DNA of 64,000 nucleotides from Microbacterium lacus (GTDB lineage: Bacteria; Actinomycetota; Actinomycetes; Actinomycetales; Microbacteriaceae): the NCBI RefSeq assembly GCF_039531105.1, contig NZ_BAAAPK010000001.1:2728001-2792000 (forward strand), in the 5' to 3' direction. Position 1 is the stretch's first letter. Each line of letters begins with the position of its first letter. Both the position numbers and the translations under genes were made by a program. The notes under the pieces were generated by a model that saw nothing but the letters and a program-made list of their open reading frames with translations, did no database searches and had not been told where the DNA came from. Shown piece after piece: positions 23,924 to 33,418 of the stretch.

Positions 23924-25536
23924 CCGTCGACGCACCCACGCACGGGCTCGGAGACGCGGCCGTCGTCCCGGCGCAGCATCACGTCGACACACAGCGTGCC
24001 TTCCGCGACGGGGAGCTGTGCCACGGGCTCCTCCGTCTGCTGCGGGTCGACCTCGCCGGAGACCTGGACCCGGCTCCAGATGAACGTGTCACCCTCCTGC
24101 GGGTCGCGGTTCAGCCACGTGAAGACGATCACCTCGCCCTGCCGCGATCCGGTCAGCTCCGCCACTTTCGGCACGAAGTCCGAGACGACATCCTGCGGCT
24201 CGGACGTCTCGACCGTCTCCGGGGGCGTCGAAATCGTCGAGGCCAGCACGTTCAGTCCGACGATGCCGCCGATCACGACCAGTACGGCGGCCGCTGCGGA
24301 CAGCGCGATCCACAGACCCTTCCGCGTCGGGCGCGGCGGAGCGGACGCAACGGCCACGGGACTCTCGGTCGGCGGTGCGGGATACGGCGCGACGATTCGC
24401 GGCGGACGCAGCAGAGTGCGCTCGTCATCGGTCGCCGGCGTCTGGGTCGCGGGGGCCCGCATCTGCGTGGCGTCGTCCACCGCGCCCGTGTCGCCCGCCG
24501 CCGCGACCGGCGGCGCATCGAACCGCGGAACATCCGCCGCGACGGCAGGGCCGCCCTTGCGCTGCGTGGTCGCCGACGGGCGGGTGAAGCCCGCGTCGGG
24601 GTCGATGCTGACGATCTCGCGGACCCGCGTGAGACCGTCGCCGTCATCGTCGAGGTCTTCCGCGGGCGGGTGGTCATCGACGATGTCGATCGGGGTCACC
24701 GAGTGGGAGAGCTCGATCTGCACTTTCTGGAGAGCGCGCGCGAACGCGACGGCGCTCGGATAACGATCGTCCGGGCTCTTCGCCATCGCCCGGTCGAGAA
24801 CCCGTTCCAGGCTCTCCGGGACGTCGGGGCGCGCCGTCGAGGTCAGCGCCGCGTTCTCGATCCGCTCGATCAGGTCGGCGCTGGAGTTGCGCTCCCCCGG
24901 CCGTTCGAAGGGCGAGCGCCCGGCGAGGAGCGTGTAGAGCGTCGCACCGAGGGCCCACACATCGGTGCGCGGTCCGCTCTGCGGAGGTTCGGCGAAGGAC
25001 TCCGGCGGTGACCAGGGAATGGACATCCCCGCGGCCTCTCCGGTCGCGCCCGTCGTGGAGGCGATGCCGAAGTCGGTGAGCGCCGGCCGGTTGTACGCGG
25101 TCACGAGGATGTTCGCGGGCTTGATGTCGCGGTGCAGCACCCCCGCGCGATGCGCCGTCTCCACGGCCCCGGCGACCTGGATGCCGACGCGCAGCGCTTC
25201 GGCGACCGAGAACGTCTCCTTGCGGGCACGCTGCTGCAGGTTCGGCCGGGGGCAGTACTCCATCACGAGGTAGGGTCGGCCGTCGCCCGCGACGCCCGCC
25301 TGATAGATCGTGACGATCGCGGGGTGCGTGGAGAGCATCGCCATGACGTTGGCCTCGTCGGCGAACTCCTGCGCGGCGCCGCTGGAGATCCGGTCGGCGA
25401 GAAGCACCTTCACCGCGACTTCGCGGCGTGGCATCTGCTGCTCGTAAAGGAAGACGTCGGCGAACCCGCCGGTGCCCAGGGGCTCGACATAGCGGAAGCC
25501 GGGCAGCTCCGGCGGAGTGGACGGCGGCCGGCTCAC
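23920..25536 (-). CDS. Membrane Ser/Thr protein kinase (PknB-like)
   Basis: A 538-residue Hanks-type kinase. The ATP loop is GTGGFADVF (21-29), the catalytic lysine K43 in VAVK, the catalytic loop HRDIKPAN (D137) and the metal site DFG (D155), so all key residues are present. A Pro/Thr-rich juxtamembrane linker (about 285-410) holds candidate phosphorylation sites. One membrane segment (about 412-436) leads to an extracellular domain of roughly 100 residues with a late Cys pair; no PASTA repeats. It overlaps the genes on both sides by 4 bases. Together with the PP2C phosphatase and several FHA proteins it forms a phospho-signalling module inside the secretion block. Confidence 0.93.
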   Translation of the reverse strand: MSRPPSTPPELPGFRYVEPLGTGGFADVFLYEQQMPRREVAVKVLLADRISSGAAQEFADEANVMAMLSTHPAIVTIYQAGVAGDGRPYLVMEYCPRPNLQQRARKETFSVAEALRVGIQVAGAVETAHRAGVLHRDIKPANILVTAYNRPALTDFGIASTTGATGEAAGMSIPWSPPESFAEPPQSGPRTDVWALGATLYTLLAGRSPFERPGERNSSADLIERIENAALTSTARPDVPESLERVLDRAMAKSPDDRYPSAVAFARALQKVQIELSHSVTPIDIVDDHPPAEDLDDDGDGLTRVREIVSIDPDAGFTRPSATTQRKGGPAVAADVPRFDAPPVAAAGDTGAVDDATQMRAPATQTPATDDERTLLRPPRIVAPYPAPPTESPVAVASAPPRPTRKGLWIALSAAAAVLVVIGGIVGLNVLASTISTPPETVETSEPQDVVSDFVPKVAELTGSRQGEVIVFTWLNRDPQEGDTFIWSRVQVSGEVDPQQTEEPVAQLPVAEGTLCVDVMLRRDDGRVSEPVRGCVDG

Positions 25537-26744
25537 GGCAGATCCTCGAAGACGACTTCGACACCGTCACCGAGGTCCACGACGTCGCCGGAGAGCACGA
25601 TCGTCTGTTCGCCCGGGTGGAGGCGAACGGGCTCGGCGCCGCTGCGCAGCAGTGTCGACCCGTTCGTCGTGTGCAGGTCGATCACGACGACGGTGTCGCC
25701 CTCGGGACGGATCTCCAGGTGGCTGCGCGAGATGTCCTGCTGCGGGCTGTCGACCGCGATGAGGTGGGGAAGGTTCGCGCCTCCGGCGCGCGCGGCTCGG
25801 GGCCGGCGACCGATGATCACCGTGCGGTCGAGCGTCACGACCTGCCCGGTGGAGACGCGCACGCGCCCGCTCGCCGCCGGGACGACCGGGAGGATCGCCG
25901 TCGGCGCGTCGCTCGCCGGGGGCGCCTGCTCGCGCAGCGCCCGCAGCTCGGACACGGAGATCGTCGCACCGTCGTGGTCGCCCTGAGCGGATGCCGGGGC
26001 TGCGGGGGCCCGCTCGACGCCGGCGACCGGCGCGGAGTGGACGGTCGCACCCCACAGCTGGTCGAAGTCTTCGCTCGTGGGGGCAAGCGTGACCTCGCTC
26101 GGCAGGAGCGTGGCGTCGGGGACGGAGGGTTCGACGGGCACCGGCTCAGGCGCCGACTCCGACTCCGACACGGGTGCGGGCTCGGGCACGGTTTCCGGCT
26201 CCGGTGCACGTGCGGGCTCCGGCTCGGGCGCGCGCTCCGGCTCCCGGGCGGCAGGGCGCTCGACCTCGGGTTCGCGCGCGACCACGAGCGCCGCGGCCTG
26301 CCGGGACTCCTCGAGGTCCGCGCTCGCCGCCGCGGCATGGACGACCCCACTCCCGAGAGGGAGCTCGATGCCGTCGCCACCCCCGCCCAGTGCGATCTCC
26401 ACGCGGGTGGCACCGCCGACGAACCTCTCGCTCCACGTGGTCAGCTCGGCGCCGGAGAAGTGCTGCACTCCCCCGGCGGTGCCCACGTGCGCGGACACGT
26501 CGCCGCGCAGCGCGATGCGCAGATCGGTCCCATCCGCAACCGCCGCGACGAACGGGGGAAGCGCGGCGAAGTCACCGCCCGCGTGGGAGGCGAGGACGTC
26601 GAGGACCGTCGCGAGCGACCTCTGGTCCGGCATCCGGTCCCAGAGTGTGCGCACGACGTCCGCCGGCGTCTCGGGCGGCAGGGCGACGAGGACACCGGGG
26701 AGGGCGATGAGGTACCACGGGCCCGGTCGGTAGGTCGTGTGCAT
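25533..26744 (-). CDS. Cytoplasmic FHA-domain protein
   Basis: A 403-residue protein with an N-terminal domain of about 120 residues that I cannot name (MHTTYRPGPWYLIALPG, MPDQRSLATVLDVLASH), a low-complexity linker of Arg/Glu/Pro repeats (about 150-215), and a C-terminal FHA domain (TVIIGRRPRAARAG, DISRSHLEIR, TTNGSTLL). The start shares one base with the PP2C stop and the end overlaps the kinase start. It is a likely substrate or scaffold for the kinase, by context. Confidence 0.85.
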   Translation of the reverse strand: MHTTYRPGPWYLIALPGVLVALPPETPADVVRTLWDRMPDQRSLATVLDVLASHAGGDFAALPPFVAAVADGTDLRIALRGDVSAHVGTAGGVQHFSGAELTTWSERFVGGATRVEIALGGGGDGIELPLGSGVVHAAAASADLEESRQAAALVVAREPEVERPAAREPERAPEPEPARAPEPETVPEPAPVSESESAPEPVPVEPSVPDATLLPSEVTLAPTSEDFDQLWGATVHSAPVAGVERAPAAPASAQGDHDGATISVSELRALREQAPPASDAPTAILPVVPAASGRVRVSTGQVVTLDRTVIIGRRPRAARAGGANLPHLIAVDSPQQDISRSHLEIRPEGDTVVVIDLHTTNGSTLLRSGAEPVRLHPGEQTIVLSGDVVDLGDGVEVVFEDLP

Positions 26745-27556
26745 CAGCGAACTCCTCCTGCGGCTTCCCGCGGACGCGTGTCCATGTCCATGTCCGAATC
26801 GGTCTCGAGAAGCGTGCCCGGGCGCGAGGCGACCGAAACGGCGTCCACGACGACCACGGTGATGTTGTCGCGCCCGCCGGCCTCGACCGCCTCACCGACG
26901 AGGACGTCGGCGGCCTCCTGCGGGTCCGGCACGCTCGAGAGCACCGCGCGGATCCGCTCGTCGGAGATCTCGGAGGTCAGACCGTCCGAGCACACCAGGA
27001 TCCGGTCGCCGAGCTCCGCCGGAAACAGCCAGTAGTCGGCGTCCCCCGTGCTGCTCGCGCCGATGGCACGCGTGATGATGTTGCGGCGCCGGTCGGTGAG
27101 GGCTGCCTCCGGGGTGAGCTCACCGGTCTCGATGAGCTCTTGGACGACCGAGTGGTCCACGCTGATCTGCTCGAGCTCGCCGTCGGCGAGCCGGTACGTC
27201 CGGGAGTCGCCGATGTTGACCGCGAGCCAGTACCCCATCCCGTCCACGGCTGCGATGACCACACCGCTGAGGGTGGTGCCCGCCCGCCCGTCCGCCGAGA
27301 GGGAGAGCCGTTCGACGACGACCCGGGCCCGCGCGAGGGCGAGACGCACGTCGTCGAGGTGAAGCGACGTGCGTCCCACCGACGTCGCGAATTCCGCGAT
27401 CACTGCGGCACTGGCGCGCTCGCCCGCCTCGTGCCCGCCCATCCCGTCGGCGACCACGAACACGGGCGCGCTCGCCAAGTGCGCGTCCTCGTTCAGGGCG
27501 CGGCGCAGACCCGCGTGCGTCGCGGAGCCGGTCGAGACGACCAGCGCCGGCCTCAC
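26744..27556 (-). CDS. PP2C-family Ser/Thr protein phosphatase
   Basis: A 270-residue metal-dependent phosphatase that should reverse the kinase reaction. PP2C motifs in order: RRALNEDAH near residue 22, VVADGMGGHEAG, GDSRTYRL, CSDGLTSEI and GGRDNITVVVV, which include the metal-binding Asp residues. The GTG at 27556 overlaps the stop of the RDD-FHA gene (GTGA). The frame is open far upstream, but that part is antisense-like shadow of two real genes. No membrane segment is seen, so it acts in the cytoplasm. Confidence 0.93.
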   Translation of the reverse strand: MRPALVVSTGSATHAGLRRALNEDAHLASAPVFVVADGMGGHEAGERASAAVIAEFATSVGRTSLHLDDVRLALARARVVVERLSLSADGRAGTTLSGVVIAAVDGMGYWLAVNIGDSRTYRLADGELEQISVDHSVVQELIETGELTPEAALTDRRRNIITRAIGASSTGDADYWLFPAELGDRILVCSDGLTSEISDERIRAVLSSVPDPQEAADVLVGEAVEAGGRDNITVVVVDAVSVASRPGTLLETDSDMDMDTRPREAAGGVR

Positions 27557-28743
27557 GCGTAACCGCCGATCGTCACGATGCGGTCGCCGATCTCGATCGC
27601 GTCGCCGAGGCGGACGGTCACGCGCTGGCCGGCCGGGCACGCGATGCGCTGCCCGTCGCGGACCAGGGTCATGCCGTTCGTGGAATGGCGGTCGCGCACC
27701 CATCCCCCGGACGCCTCGGCTGCGGCCTCGAAGTGCGTCTTGGACAGCGACAGCGTCTCGTCCCGGACCGACACGATCACCGCCCCGTCCTCGGGCGTCG
27801 GGTTGCGGCCGAAGATCGTGCGTCGCGACACCGAGGTGCGGGTGCCGTCGTCCCACGTGAAGACGAGTCGGTGACCCGGGATGCTGATGCGCGTGTCCTC
27901 GATGTCGTCGGGCTCCGGCGCGACCGGGGCCGGAGACGGCGCCGCGGGATCCGGGCGGGACGGTGCGGGCGGCGCCGCGGTCGCGGCGGGCGGCGCCTGG
28001 ACGGTCGCGTCGAGTTCGTCGGCGCCCGTCTGCGCCACGGGCGCGTCTTCCCGGGCTGCGGAGCTCCGGCTGACCCCGGGGACGAAGGCGATGAGCGCCC
28101 CCTGGTCCGTCGAGGCGACCGGAGGTGCGCTGCTCGGCGCGGGCGCGGGCGCCGGTGCCGGGCGGGTCGCGGGTGCCTGCGCCGCGGGAGCGATGTCCGC
28201 GGATGCCGGTGCAGCGGCATCCGCCTTCGTCATCGCGGGAGCAGCATCCGTCTTCGCCGTCTGCGCCGAGGCGACGTCCGCGTTCGCCTTCGCATTCGCG
28301 TTCGCGTTGAGCATGAGCGCACCTGCCGCTTTGTCGTGCCACCCCTGGAAGCGGCCGGAACCGTCGAACAGCGGGGTGAAGTACCCGACGACGATCGCGC
28401 ACGCCGCCCAGAACACGATGTTGCGCAGGAGAGCCCGACCGAACCCCAGGCGGGCGTCGCCCGTCGCCGTGGCGAGCCGGAGTCCCTGTGCCCGCATGCC
28501 GATCGAGCCGCGGCCCGCCTGCATCAGGGTGTAGATCACGAGCCAGCCGAGGATCAGGAGCGCGGCGATGATCCCGCCGATCAGAAGCGCCGTGAGCATG
28601 CCCTGCGGGCCCACGACCGTCGCCGTCACGATGACCGCGCCGATGAGGACGAAAACCAGCGCCGTCTGGATGAACGCGTCGATGACGTACGCGATCGCGC
28701 GCCGAGAGATCGGCGCGATGGGTGCGGACGGATCCTCCGTCAT
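27553..28743 (-). CDS. RDD-family membrane protein with C-terminal FHA domain (2)
   Basis: A 396-residue paralogue of the protein at 22565-23923. It has an RDD membrane domain (about 12-140; ISRRAIAYVIDAFIQTALV, GSIGMRAQGLRLA), an Ala/Pro-rich linker with an unusual Asn-Ala run (LNANANAKANAD), and a C-terminal FHA domain (TIFGRNPTPEDG, SLSKTHFEA, HSTNGMTLV). Four-base overlaps with the transglutaminase-like gene and the phosphatase gene show one operon. Probably a membrane docking site for phosphorylated partners. Confidence 0.87.
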   Translation of the reverse strand: MTEDPSAPIAPISRRAIAYVIDAFIQTALVFVLIGAVIVTATVVGPQGMLTALLIGGIIAALLILGWLVIYTLMQAGRGSIGMRAQGLRLATATGDARLGFGRALLRNIVFWAACAIVVGYFTPLFDGSGRFQGWHDKAAGALMLNANANAKANADVASAQTAKTDAAPAMTKADAAAPASADIAPAAQAPATRPAPAPAPAPSSAPPVASTDQGALIAFVPGVSRSSAAREDAPVAQTGADELDATVQAPPAATAAPPAPSRPDPAAPSPAPVAPEPDDIEDTRISIPGHRLVFTWDDGTRTSVSRRTIFGRNPTPEDGAVIVSVRDETLSLSKTHFEAAAEASGGWVRDRHSTNGMTLVRDGQRIACPAGQRVTVRLGDAIEIGDRIVTIGGYA

Positions 28744-31142
28744 GGCGTTTCACTCTCCTCGGACGTCGACTGGCTCGCGGCCTTCCCCTCGATCGTGCCG
28801 GATCCGCCGCGGACACGCGCGGTGGCGGCGTCGCGGAGTCCACGCAGACCGGACGAGATCGCCGATCCGGTCAAGAGCGAGCGCAGGCTCAGGCGGGCCT
28901 TCATGCGCTTCCAGAACCCGGCCCGCTCGCCCAGCGACCCGACGATCTCCTCGACCTCGGTCCAGAACGCCTCGACGTCCTCCGGTGTCGGATCCGACGG
29001 CCCGAACACCTCGGCGTCCGCGCGCTCGGCGAGGACGGTCACCCGCGGGACGTCAAGGCTGACGGCGACGGCCGCGGCCTCCTCCGGTCGCGTTCCCCCC
29101 GTCTCCAGGCGCGCCCCGTAGTCGACTGCACGATCGGTCAGTTCCTCCCACCCGCCGCTGATGCGGTCGGCCGGGCGGGCGGCGGTGCGTCGCGAACGGC
29201 GTTTCGCGGCCTTCCACGCGCCGATCAGGATGAAGGGAGACAGCAGGAGGGCGATGATCGCGAGCGAGATCGCCCCGATCAGCAGGATCGTCCCGATGAT
29301 GCCGGCGAGGTTGATCGACTCGTCCTCGGACTCGCGATCCTCCGGCAGCGTGGGCGGCAGGTCGACCGGCTCCTGCGGCGGGGGCGGCGGCTGCAGGACC
29401 TGCGGCTGCGGATCCGTGCGGGGCTTGGTGTTCTGGTCGTTCGGGACCTGATCCTCCGGCGGGGTGGGGTCGAACGGGAGCCAGCCGACGCCGTCGAAAT
29501 TCACCTCGACCCACGCGTGCACGTCGTCACCGGTCGCGGTGAAGACCGCCTGGCCGGAGTCCTCTTCCTCGGGGTAGTAGCCCATCACGACGCGGGCGGG
29601 GATGCCGACCTCGCCGGCCAGCAGCGCCATCGCCGCGGCGTACTGCTCGTCGTCGCCGATCATCTGGTCGCCGCCGATGAGCGTCGTGATCCGCTCCGAC
29701 GTATGCCCGGCGCGCGAGAGCACCTCGCCCTCGAGTCCGTGGCTGAAGAATCCGCCTTCGGAGAGGAAGGCCTCCAGCGCCCGGACCTGCTCGATGGGCG
29801 ACTCCGCACTGGCCACGGTCTCCGCCGCGAGCGCGGCGAGCTCTTCGGGCACGTTGCTCTGCTTGGGCTGCGCGACCTTCCCGAAGTCCACCTCGGAGAG
29901 CTGGTCGTCATCGGGGATCGTGGGGATCACCGCGTCGACGGTGTATTCGTCCCCGCGGCGGAGCTTCGGGGTGACCACAGCGGTTCCGGTGGACGGGTTG
30001 ACGTACGTGCCGCGGCGCAATTCGTCTTCCCGGTCGCCCGAGTAGCGGATCTCGGTGGGCTCTCCGGCCACCGGGAGCCACACCTCGCGATACTCGCCGA
30101 CCGCGATCCGCAGCGTCACCGGGATCCCCTCGGCATCGGGTGAGATGTCGGAGCGCAGCGGAGTGAAGGCGCTGGTCGAGGTCGGGCCACCGTCGGCCAC
30201 GTTGTAGACCATGCCGTCGTAGTCGTCCATGACCGCGGTGCGGATGCGCGCGTCACGCGGCAGTCCCTCGACCGTGAACAGCGTGTCGGAGGCGTCGTCG
30301 CGGACGTTCTTGCGGAACGACTGCAGCGGGCTGGGGTAGTCGCGGACGTTGAAGGGCGGGATGATCGCGTCGCGGAAGACATGGCGGGGTTCCGCCGGCG
30401 CCGCGACGGCACTCGTCGCCACGCCCGCGCCGACGGCGACCGCGAGCACACCGGCGCCGGCGAGCAGGCGACGCATGCGCATGTGGGACGCACGGGCCGG
30501 ATCGACCTGACCGACCGAGACGGCGCTGTTCTGGGGGGCCCAGATCTGGCGCAGGGCGAGCCAGGCGGTCGCACCGACGGCGAACACGATCCCCTGCACG
30601 ATCGGGAAGGCGGGCTCGGGGGTGCCGAGCGCGATCACGAGCATCAGGAGCACCGCCGGAGGGATCAGCGCCCACCCGACCTGACGCAGACGCAGGGCGA
30701 GGGATGCCGTCGCCGTCGCGGTCACGAGCGCGAGGAGGAACGGCACGATCAGGTGGCCGTCGGCGGCGGCGACCGGTGCGACCGTGGTGAGCATCTGCTT
30801 CCACGCGGTCACCGTGCCCAGCACCAGGCTCTGCAGGGTCTGCAATGAGGGGATGACACCGAGGATCGTCGTGGACGGGATGGCGAGGGCACCGCCGAAG
30901 ACGAGATAGGCGGCGATCACGAGGCCGGTCACGACGAGGATGCCCCACCGGCGCCAGGCGGCGAGTGCGGCGATGCCGAGGCCGAGCAGGATCCCGCCGA
31001 TCGCCGCGGGAAGGAAGGAGGCCCCGGCGAAGGTCGGCCAGAAGCCGACCAATGCGGTCGCGGTGAGCAGCGCCGTCGCTCCCAGGTCCAGGATCCACCG
31101 GCGCGGCGCGATCACGGAGCGTGCAGCTGATGTGTCGGTCAT
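28740..31142 (-). CDS. Transglutaminase-like membrane protein, catalytic Cys missing
   Basis: An 800-residue protein with about six N-terminal membrane helices (residues 15-220), an extracellular region with a transglutaminase-like domain (about 440-570), a Pro-rich segment, one more membrane helix near 620 and a cytoplasmic tail. The transglutaminase core keeps His542 (VHAWVEV) and Asp558 (LPFDPTP), and GIPARVVMGY fits, but the usual G-x-C reads G-D-D (Asp498). It is therefore probably not a cysteine enzyme and may act as a binding domain. With MoxR and DUF58 it forms a trio often found together. It overlaps both neighbours by 4 bases. Confidence 0.88.
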   Translation of the reverse strand: MTDTSAARSVIAPRRWILDLGATALLTATALVGFWPTFAGASFLPAAIGGILLGLGIAALAAWRRWGILVVTGLVIAAYLVFGGALAIPSTTILGVIPSLQTLQSLVLGTVTAWKQMLTTVAPVAAADGHLIVPFLLALVTATATASLALRLRQVGWALIPPAVLLMLVIALGTPEPAFPIVQGIVFAVGATAWLALRQIWAPQNSAVSVGQVDPARASHMRMRRLLAGAGVLAVAVGAGVATSAVAAPAEPRHVFRDAIIPPFNVRDYPSPLQSFRKNVRDDASDTLFTVEGLPRDARIRTAVMDDYDGMVYNVADGGPTSTSAFTPLRSDISPDAEGIPVTLRIAVGEYREVWLPVAGEPTEIRYSGDREDELRRGTYVNPSTGTAVVTPKLRRGDEYTVDAVIPTIPDDDQLSEVDFGKVAQPKQSNVPEELAALAAETVASAESPIEQVRALEAFLSEGGFFSHGLEGEVLSRAGHTSERITTLIGGDQMIGDDEQYAAAMALLAGEVGIPARVVMGYYPEEEDSGQAVFTATGDDVHAWVEVNFDGVGWLPFDPTPPEDQVPNDQNTKPRTDPQPQVLQPPPPPQEPVDLPPTLPEDRESEDESINLAGIIGTILLIGAISLAIIALLLSPFILIGAWKAAKRRSRRTAARPADRISGGWEELTDRAVDYGARLETGGTRPEEAAAVAVSLDVPRVTVLAERADAEVFGPSDPTPEDVEAFWTEVEEIVGSLGERAGFWKRMKARLSLRSLLTGSAISSGLRGLRDAATARVRGGSGTIEGKAASQSTSEESETP

Positions 31143-32395
31143 GCGAGCACCTTCGACAGGGCCGCGGGGATCTGCTCGAGCGCGCCGATCGTGATCACGT
31201 CAGCCTCGCCGATGCGGCGCAGCGTGGGAGCGGAGGCCGTGGTGTCCGTGACGACGGCGAGCGCGCGGGCACCGAACGGCAGTCGCGAGCAGGCCAGGCG
31301 CAAGTCCTCGGTTCGCACCTTCGACCCGCAGACGAGCACCACGACGCTCGCGAGCGGCATCGTGGCCGACACGACGCCGGCAAGGTTCGCCAGGCCGCCC
31401 TCGCGCGGCTTGCTGGCCTCGAGCGCCGCGAGCGAATCGAGGAGCTGCTTGCCGGTCCCGGCGGGGAGCTCTCGCCCCTGCACCCGCACGTCCACGCGCT
31501 GCGAGTCACGCAGCGCCCGCAGTCCGATGGAGCCCGCGGCGGAGATGCCGAGCTCGAAGTCCTCCGCCGTGTCGTAATCCCCGCTGGAGCGTGAGAGGCC
31601 GATCACGAAATGCGACCGACGCGTCTCCTCGTATTGGCGGACCATCATCGTCCCGGTGCGCGCCGTCGAGCGCCAGTGCACGTGGCGCAGGTCGTCGCCG
31701 GGCTGATACTCGAGCAGGGCGTGGAACGAGACGTCGTCGCGCGACAAATCCGCGGCGGGAAGACCCTCGAGGTCGCGCAGGTAACCGAGGGACTGTCCGT
31801 CGAAGAGCACCGTACGCGGGTGCACGAAGAGGTCGACCGGCTCGTCACGGCGGTGCGCGCGTTCGAAGAGGCCGAGCGGATCGCCGCGCACGACGCTGAC
31901 GGGGCCGACCTTCACGACACCGCGCTTCTGCGTCGGAATGGCGAAGAGCTCCTCCGCCTCTTCGCCGGGGGCGAGGCGCTGGATGCCGAACTCGCCGCGA
32001 CCGGCGCCGACGGGGAGCACGATGCGGGAGGGCAGGATGGCCCGCGAACCCCGGTTGGCGAGGGTCAGGGCGCCCACGGCCCGTTCACCCACGACGACGC
32101 GCGTCCGCGCGAGGTCGAGGGACACGTCGTACGCCGTGCGACCGATCAGGAAGAGCGCGCACAACCCGACCGTGATGGCCAGCACGATCGCGACGATCGT
32201 CAGTTCGGACCATCCCGCGATCTGCCCGACGATCCACGAGCCGGCCGACGCCGCGATGAGCACCCACGCCAAAGGCCGGACGGCGGCGGTGATCAGGCGC
32301 AGGCGCGCGAGGACGCGCACCCCGATCAGGGCGGCGACGTCCTGCCATCCGGCCTCGCGCGTCGAATCGGGCGCCGAGGGTGCCTCGGCGACCAT
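31139..32395 (-). CDS. DUF58 domain membrane protein
   Basis: A 418-residue protein with two N-terminal membrane helices (about 40-85) and a DUF58 domain with its signature YQPGDDLRHVHWRSTARTG near residue 235. DUF58 proteins have a von Willebrand A-like fold and usually sit next to MoxR ATPases, as here. Their function is not established, though an assembly or chaperone role is often suggested. The ATG shares one base with the MoxR stop, so I use 32395 and not the longer open frame. Confidence 0.9.
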   Translation of the reverse strand: MVAEAPSAPDSTREAGWQDVAALIGVRVLARLRLITAAVRPLAWVLIAASAGSWIVGQIAGWSELTIVAIVLAITVGLCALFLIGRTAYDVSLDLARTRVVVGERAVGALTLANRGSRAILPSRIVLPVGAGRGEFGIQRLAPGEEAEELFAIPTQKRGVVKVGPVSVVRGDPLGLFERAHRRDEPVDLFVHPRTVLFDGQSLGYLRDLEGLPAADLSRDDVSFHALLEYQPGDDLRHVHWRSTARTGTMMVRQYEETRRSHFVIGLSRSSGDYDTAEDFELGISAAGSIGLRALRDSQRVDVRVQGRELPAGTGKQLLDSLAALEASKPREGGLANLAGVVSATMPLASVVVLVCGSKVRTEDLRLACSRLPFGARALAVVTDTTASAPTLRRIGEADVITIGALEQIPAALSKVLA

Positions 32396-33366
32396 CAGGC
32401 CGCCGTTCGCGCCTGGGGAGCCGCGACCGAGTCGAGCACGCGATCGATCACTGTCTGGCTGGTCGTGCCGGCGAACTCGGCCTCGGCATCCAGCATCAGA
32501 CGGTGCTGCCACGTCGGACGTGCCAGCGTCTTGATGTCATCGGGCAGGACGAAGTGACGCCCGTGCGCGGCCGCCCAGACCTTCGCGATGCGGACCATCG
32601 CGATCGAGCCGCGAACGGACACGCCCAGGCGCGTCGCGGGATCGTTGCGCGTCGCCTCGGCGAGCTGGGCGACGTACCGCAGCACCGCGGGGTCGACGTG
32701 CACCGTCGCCGCGAGATCGGCCATGTCCGCGACCGCGCCCATCGTGATGATCGCGCTCAGCCCCGCGGACGGGTTGCGGTTGGAGGCACCGGCGAGGATG
32801 CTCTCCGTGACCGCGAGGTCGGGGTATCCGATCGAGGTCTTGATGAGGAATCGGTCGAGCTGCGCCTCGGGGAGCTTGTACGTCCCCGCCTGCTCGATCG
32901 GGTTCTGGGTCGCGATCACGAGGAAGGGGCGTCCGGTCTCGTGGGTCACGCCGTCCACGGTGACCCGCGACTCCTCCATGACCTCCAGCAGTGCCGACTG
33001 CGTCTTCGGCGATGCGCGGTTGATCTCGTCGGCCAGCACGATCGAAGCGAAGATCGGGCCCTTGTGGAACTCGAACCGGTGCGTCTGCTGATCGTAGATC
33101 GTCACGCCGGTGACGTCGGAGGGCAGGAGGTCGGGGGTGAACTGGATACGGGAGCTCGTGCCCTGCACGGTTGCGGCGAGCGCTTTGGCGAGGCTCGTCT
33201 TGCCGGTTCCGGGCGCGTCCTCGAGCAGCACGTGCCCCTCCGCGAGCATCGAGGACAGCACCAGCGAGACGACCTCGTGCTTGCCCTGGACCGCTTTGTC
33301 GATGTTCTGCACCAGCCGGTCGAAGGTCTGGTGGAACCATGCGGCCTGTTCGGGGGTCATGCTCAT
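32395..33366 (-). CDS. MoxR-family AAA+ ATPase
   Basis: A 323-residue AAA+ protein with Walker A APGTGKTS near residue 53, Walker B VLADEINRASPKTQ, sensor 1 ATQNP and an arginine-rich lid, all standard for MoxR. MoxR proteins are thought to act as chaperones with von Willebrand A-like partners such as the DUF58 protein encoded next. It is 52 bases downstream of the giant repeat protein gene. A second MoxR begins at 63317. Confidence 0.93.
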   Translation of the reverse strand: MSMTPEQAAWFHQTFDRLVQNIDKAVQGKHEVVSLVLSSMLAEGHVLLEDAPGTGKTSLAKALAATVQGTSSRIQFTPDLLPSDVTGVTIYDQQTHRFEFHKGPIFASIVLADEINRASPKTQSALLEVMEESRVTVDGVTHETGRPFLVIATQNPIEQAGTYKLPEAQLDRFLIKTSIGYPDLAVTESILAGASNRNPSAGLSAIITMGAVADMADLAATVHVDPAVLRYVAQLAEATRNDPATRLGVSVRGSIAMVRIAKVWAAAHGRHFVLPDDIKTLARPTWQHRLMLDAEAEFAGTTSQTVIDRVLDSVAAPQARTAA

Positions 33367-33418
33367 GTCAGTTCATTCCTCTGCGATGACGAGAATCAGA
33401 TGGGGAGAAGGGCGCCGG

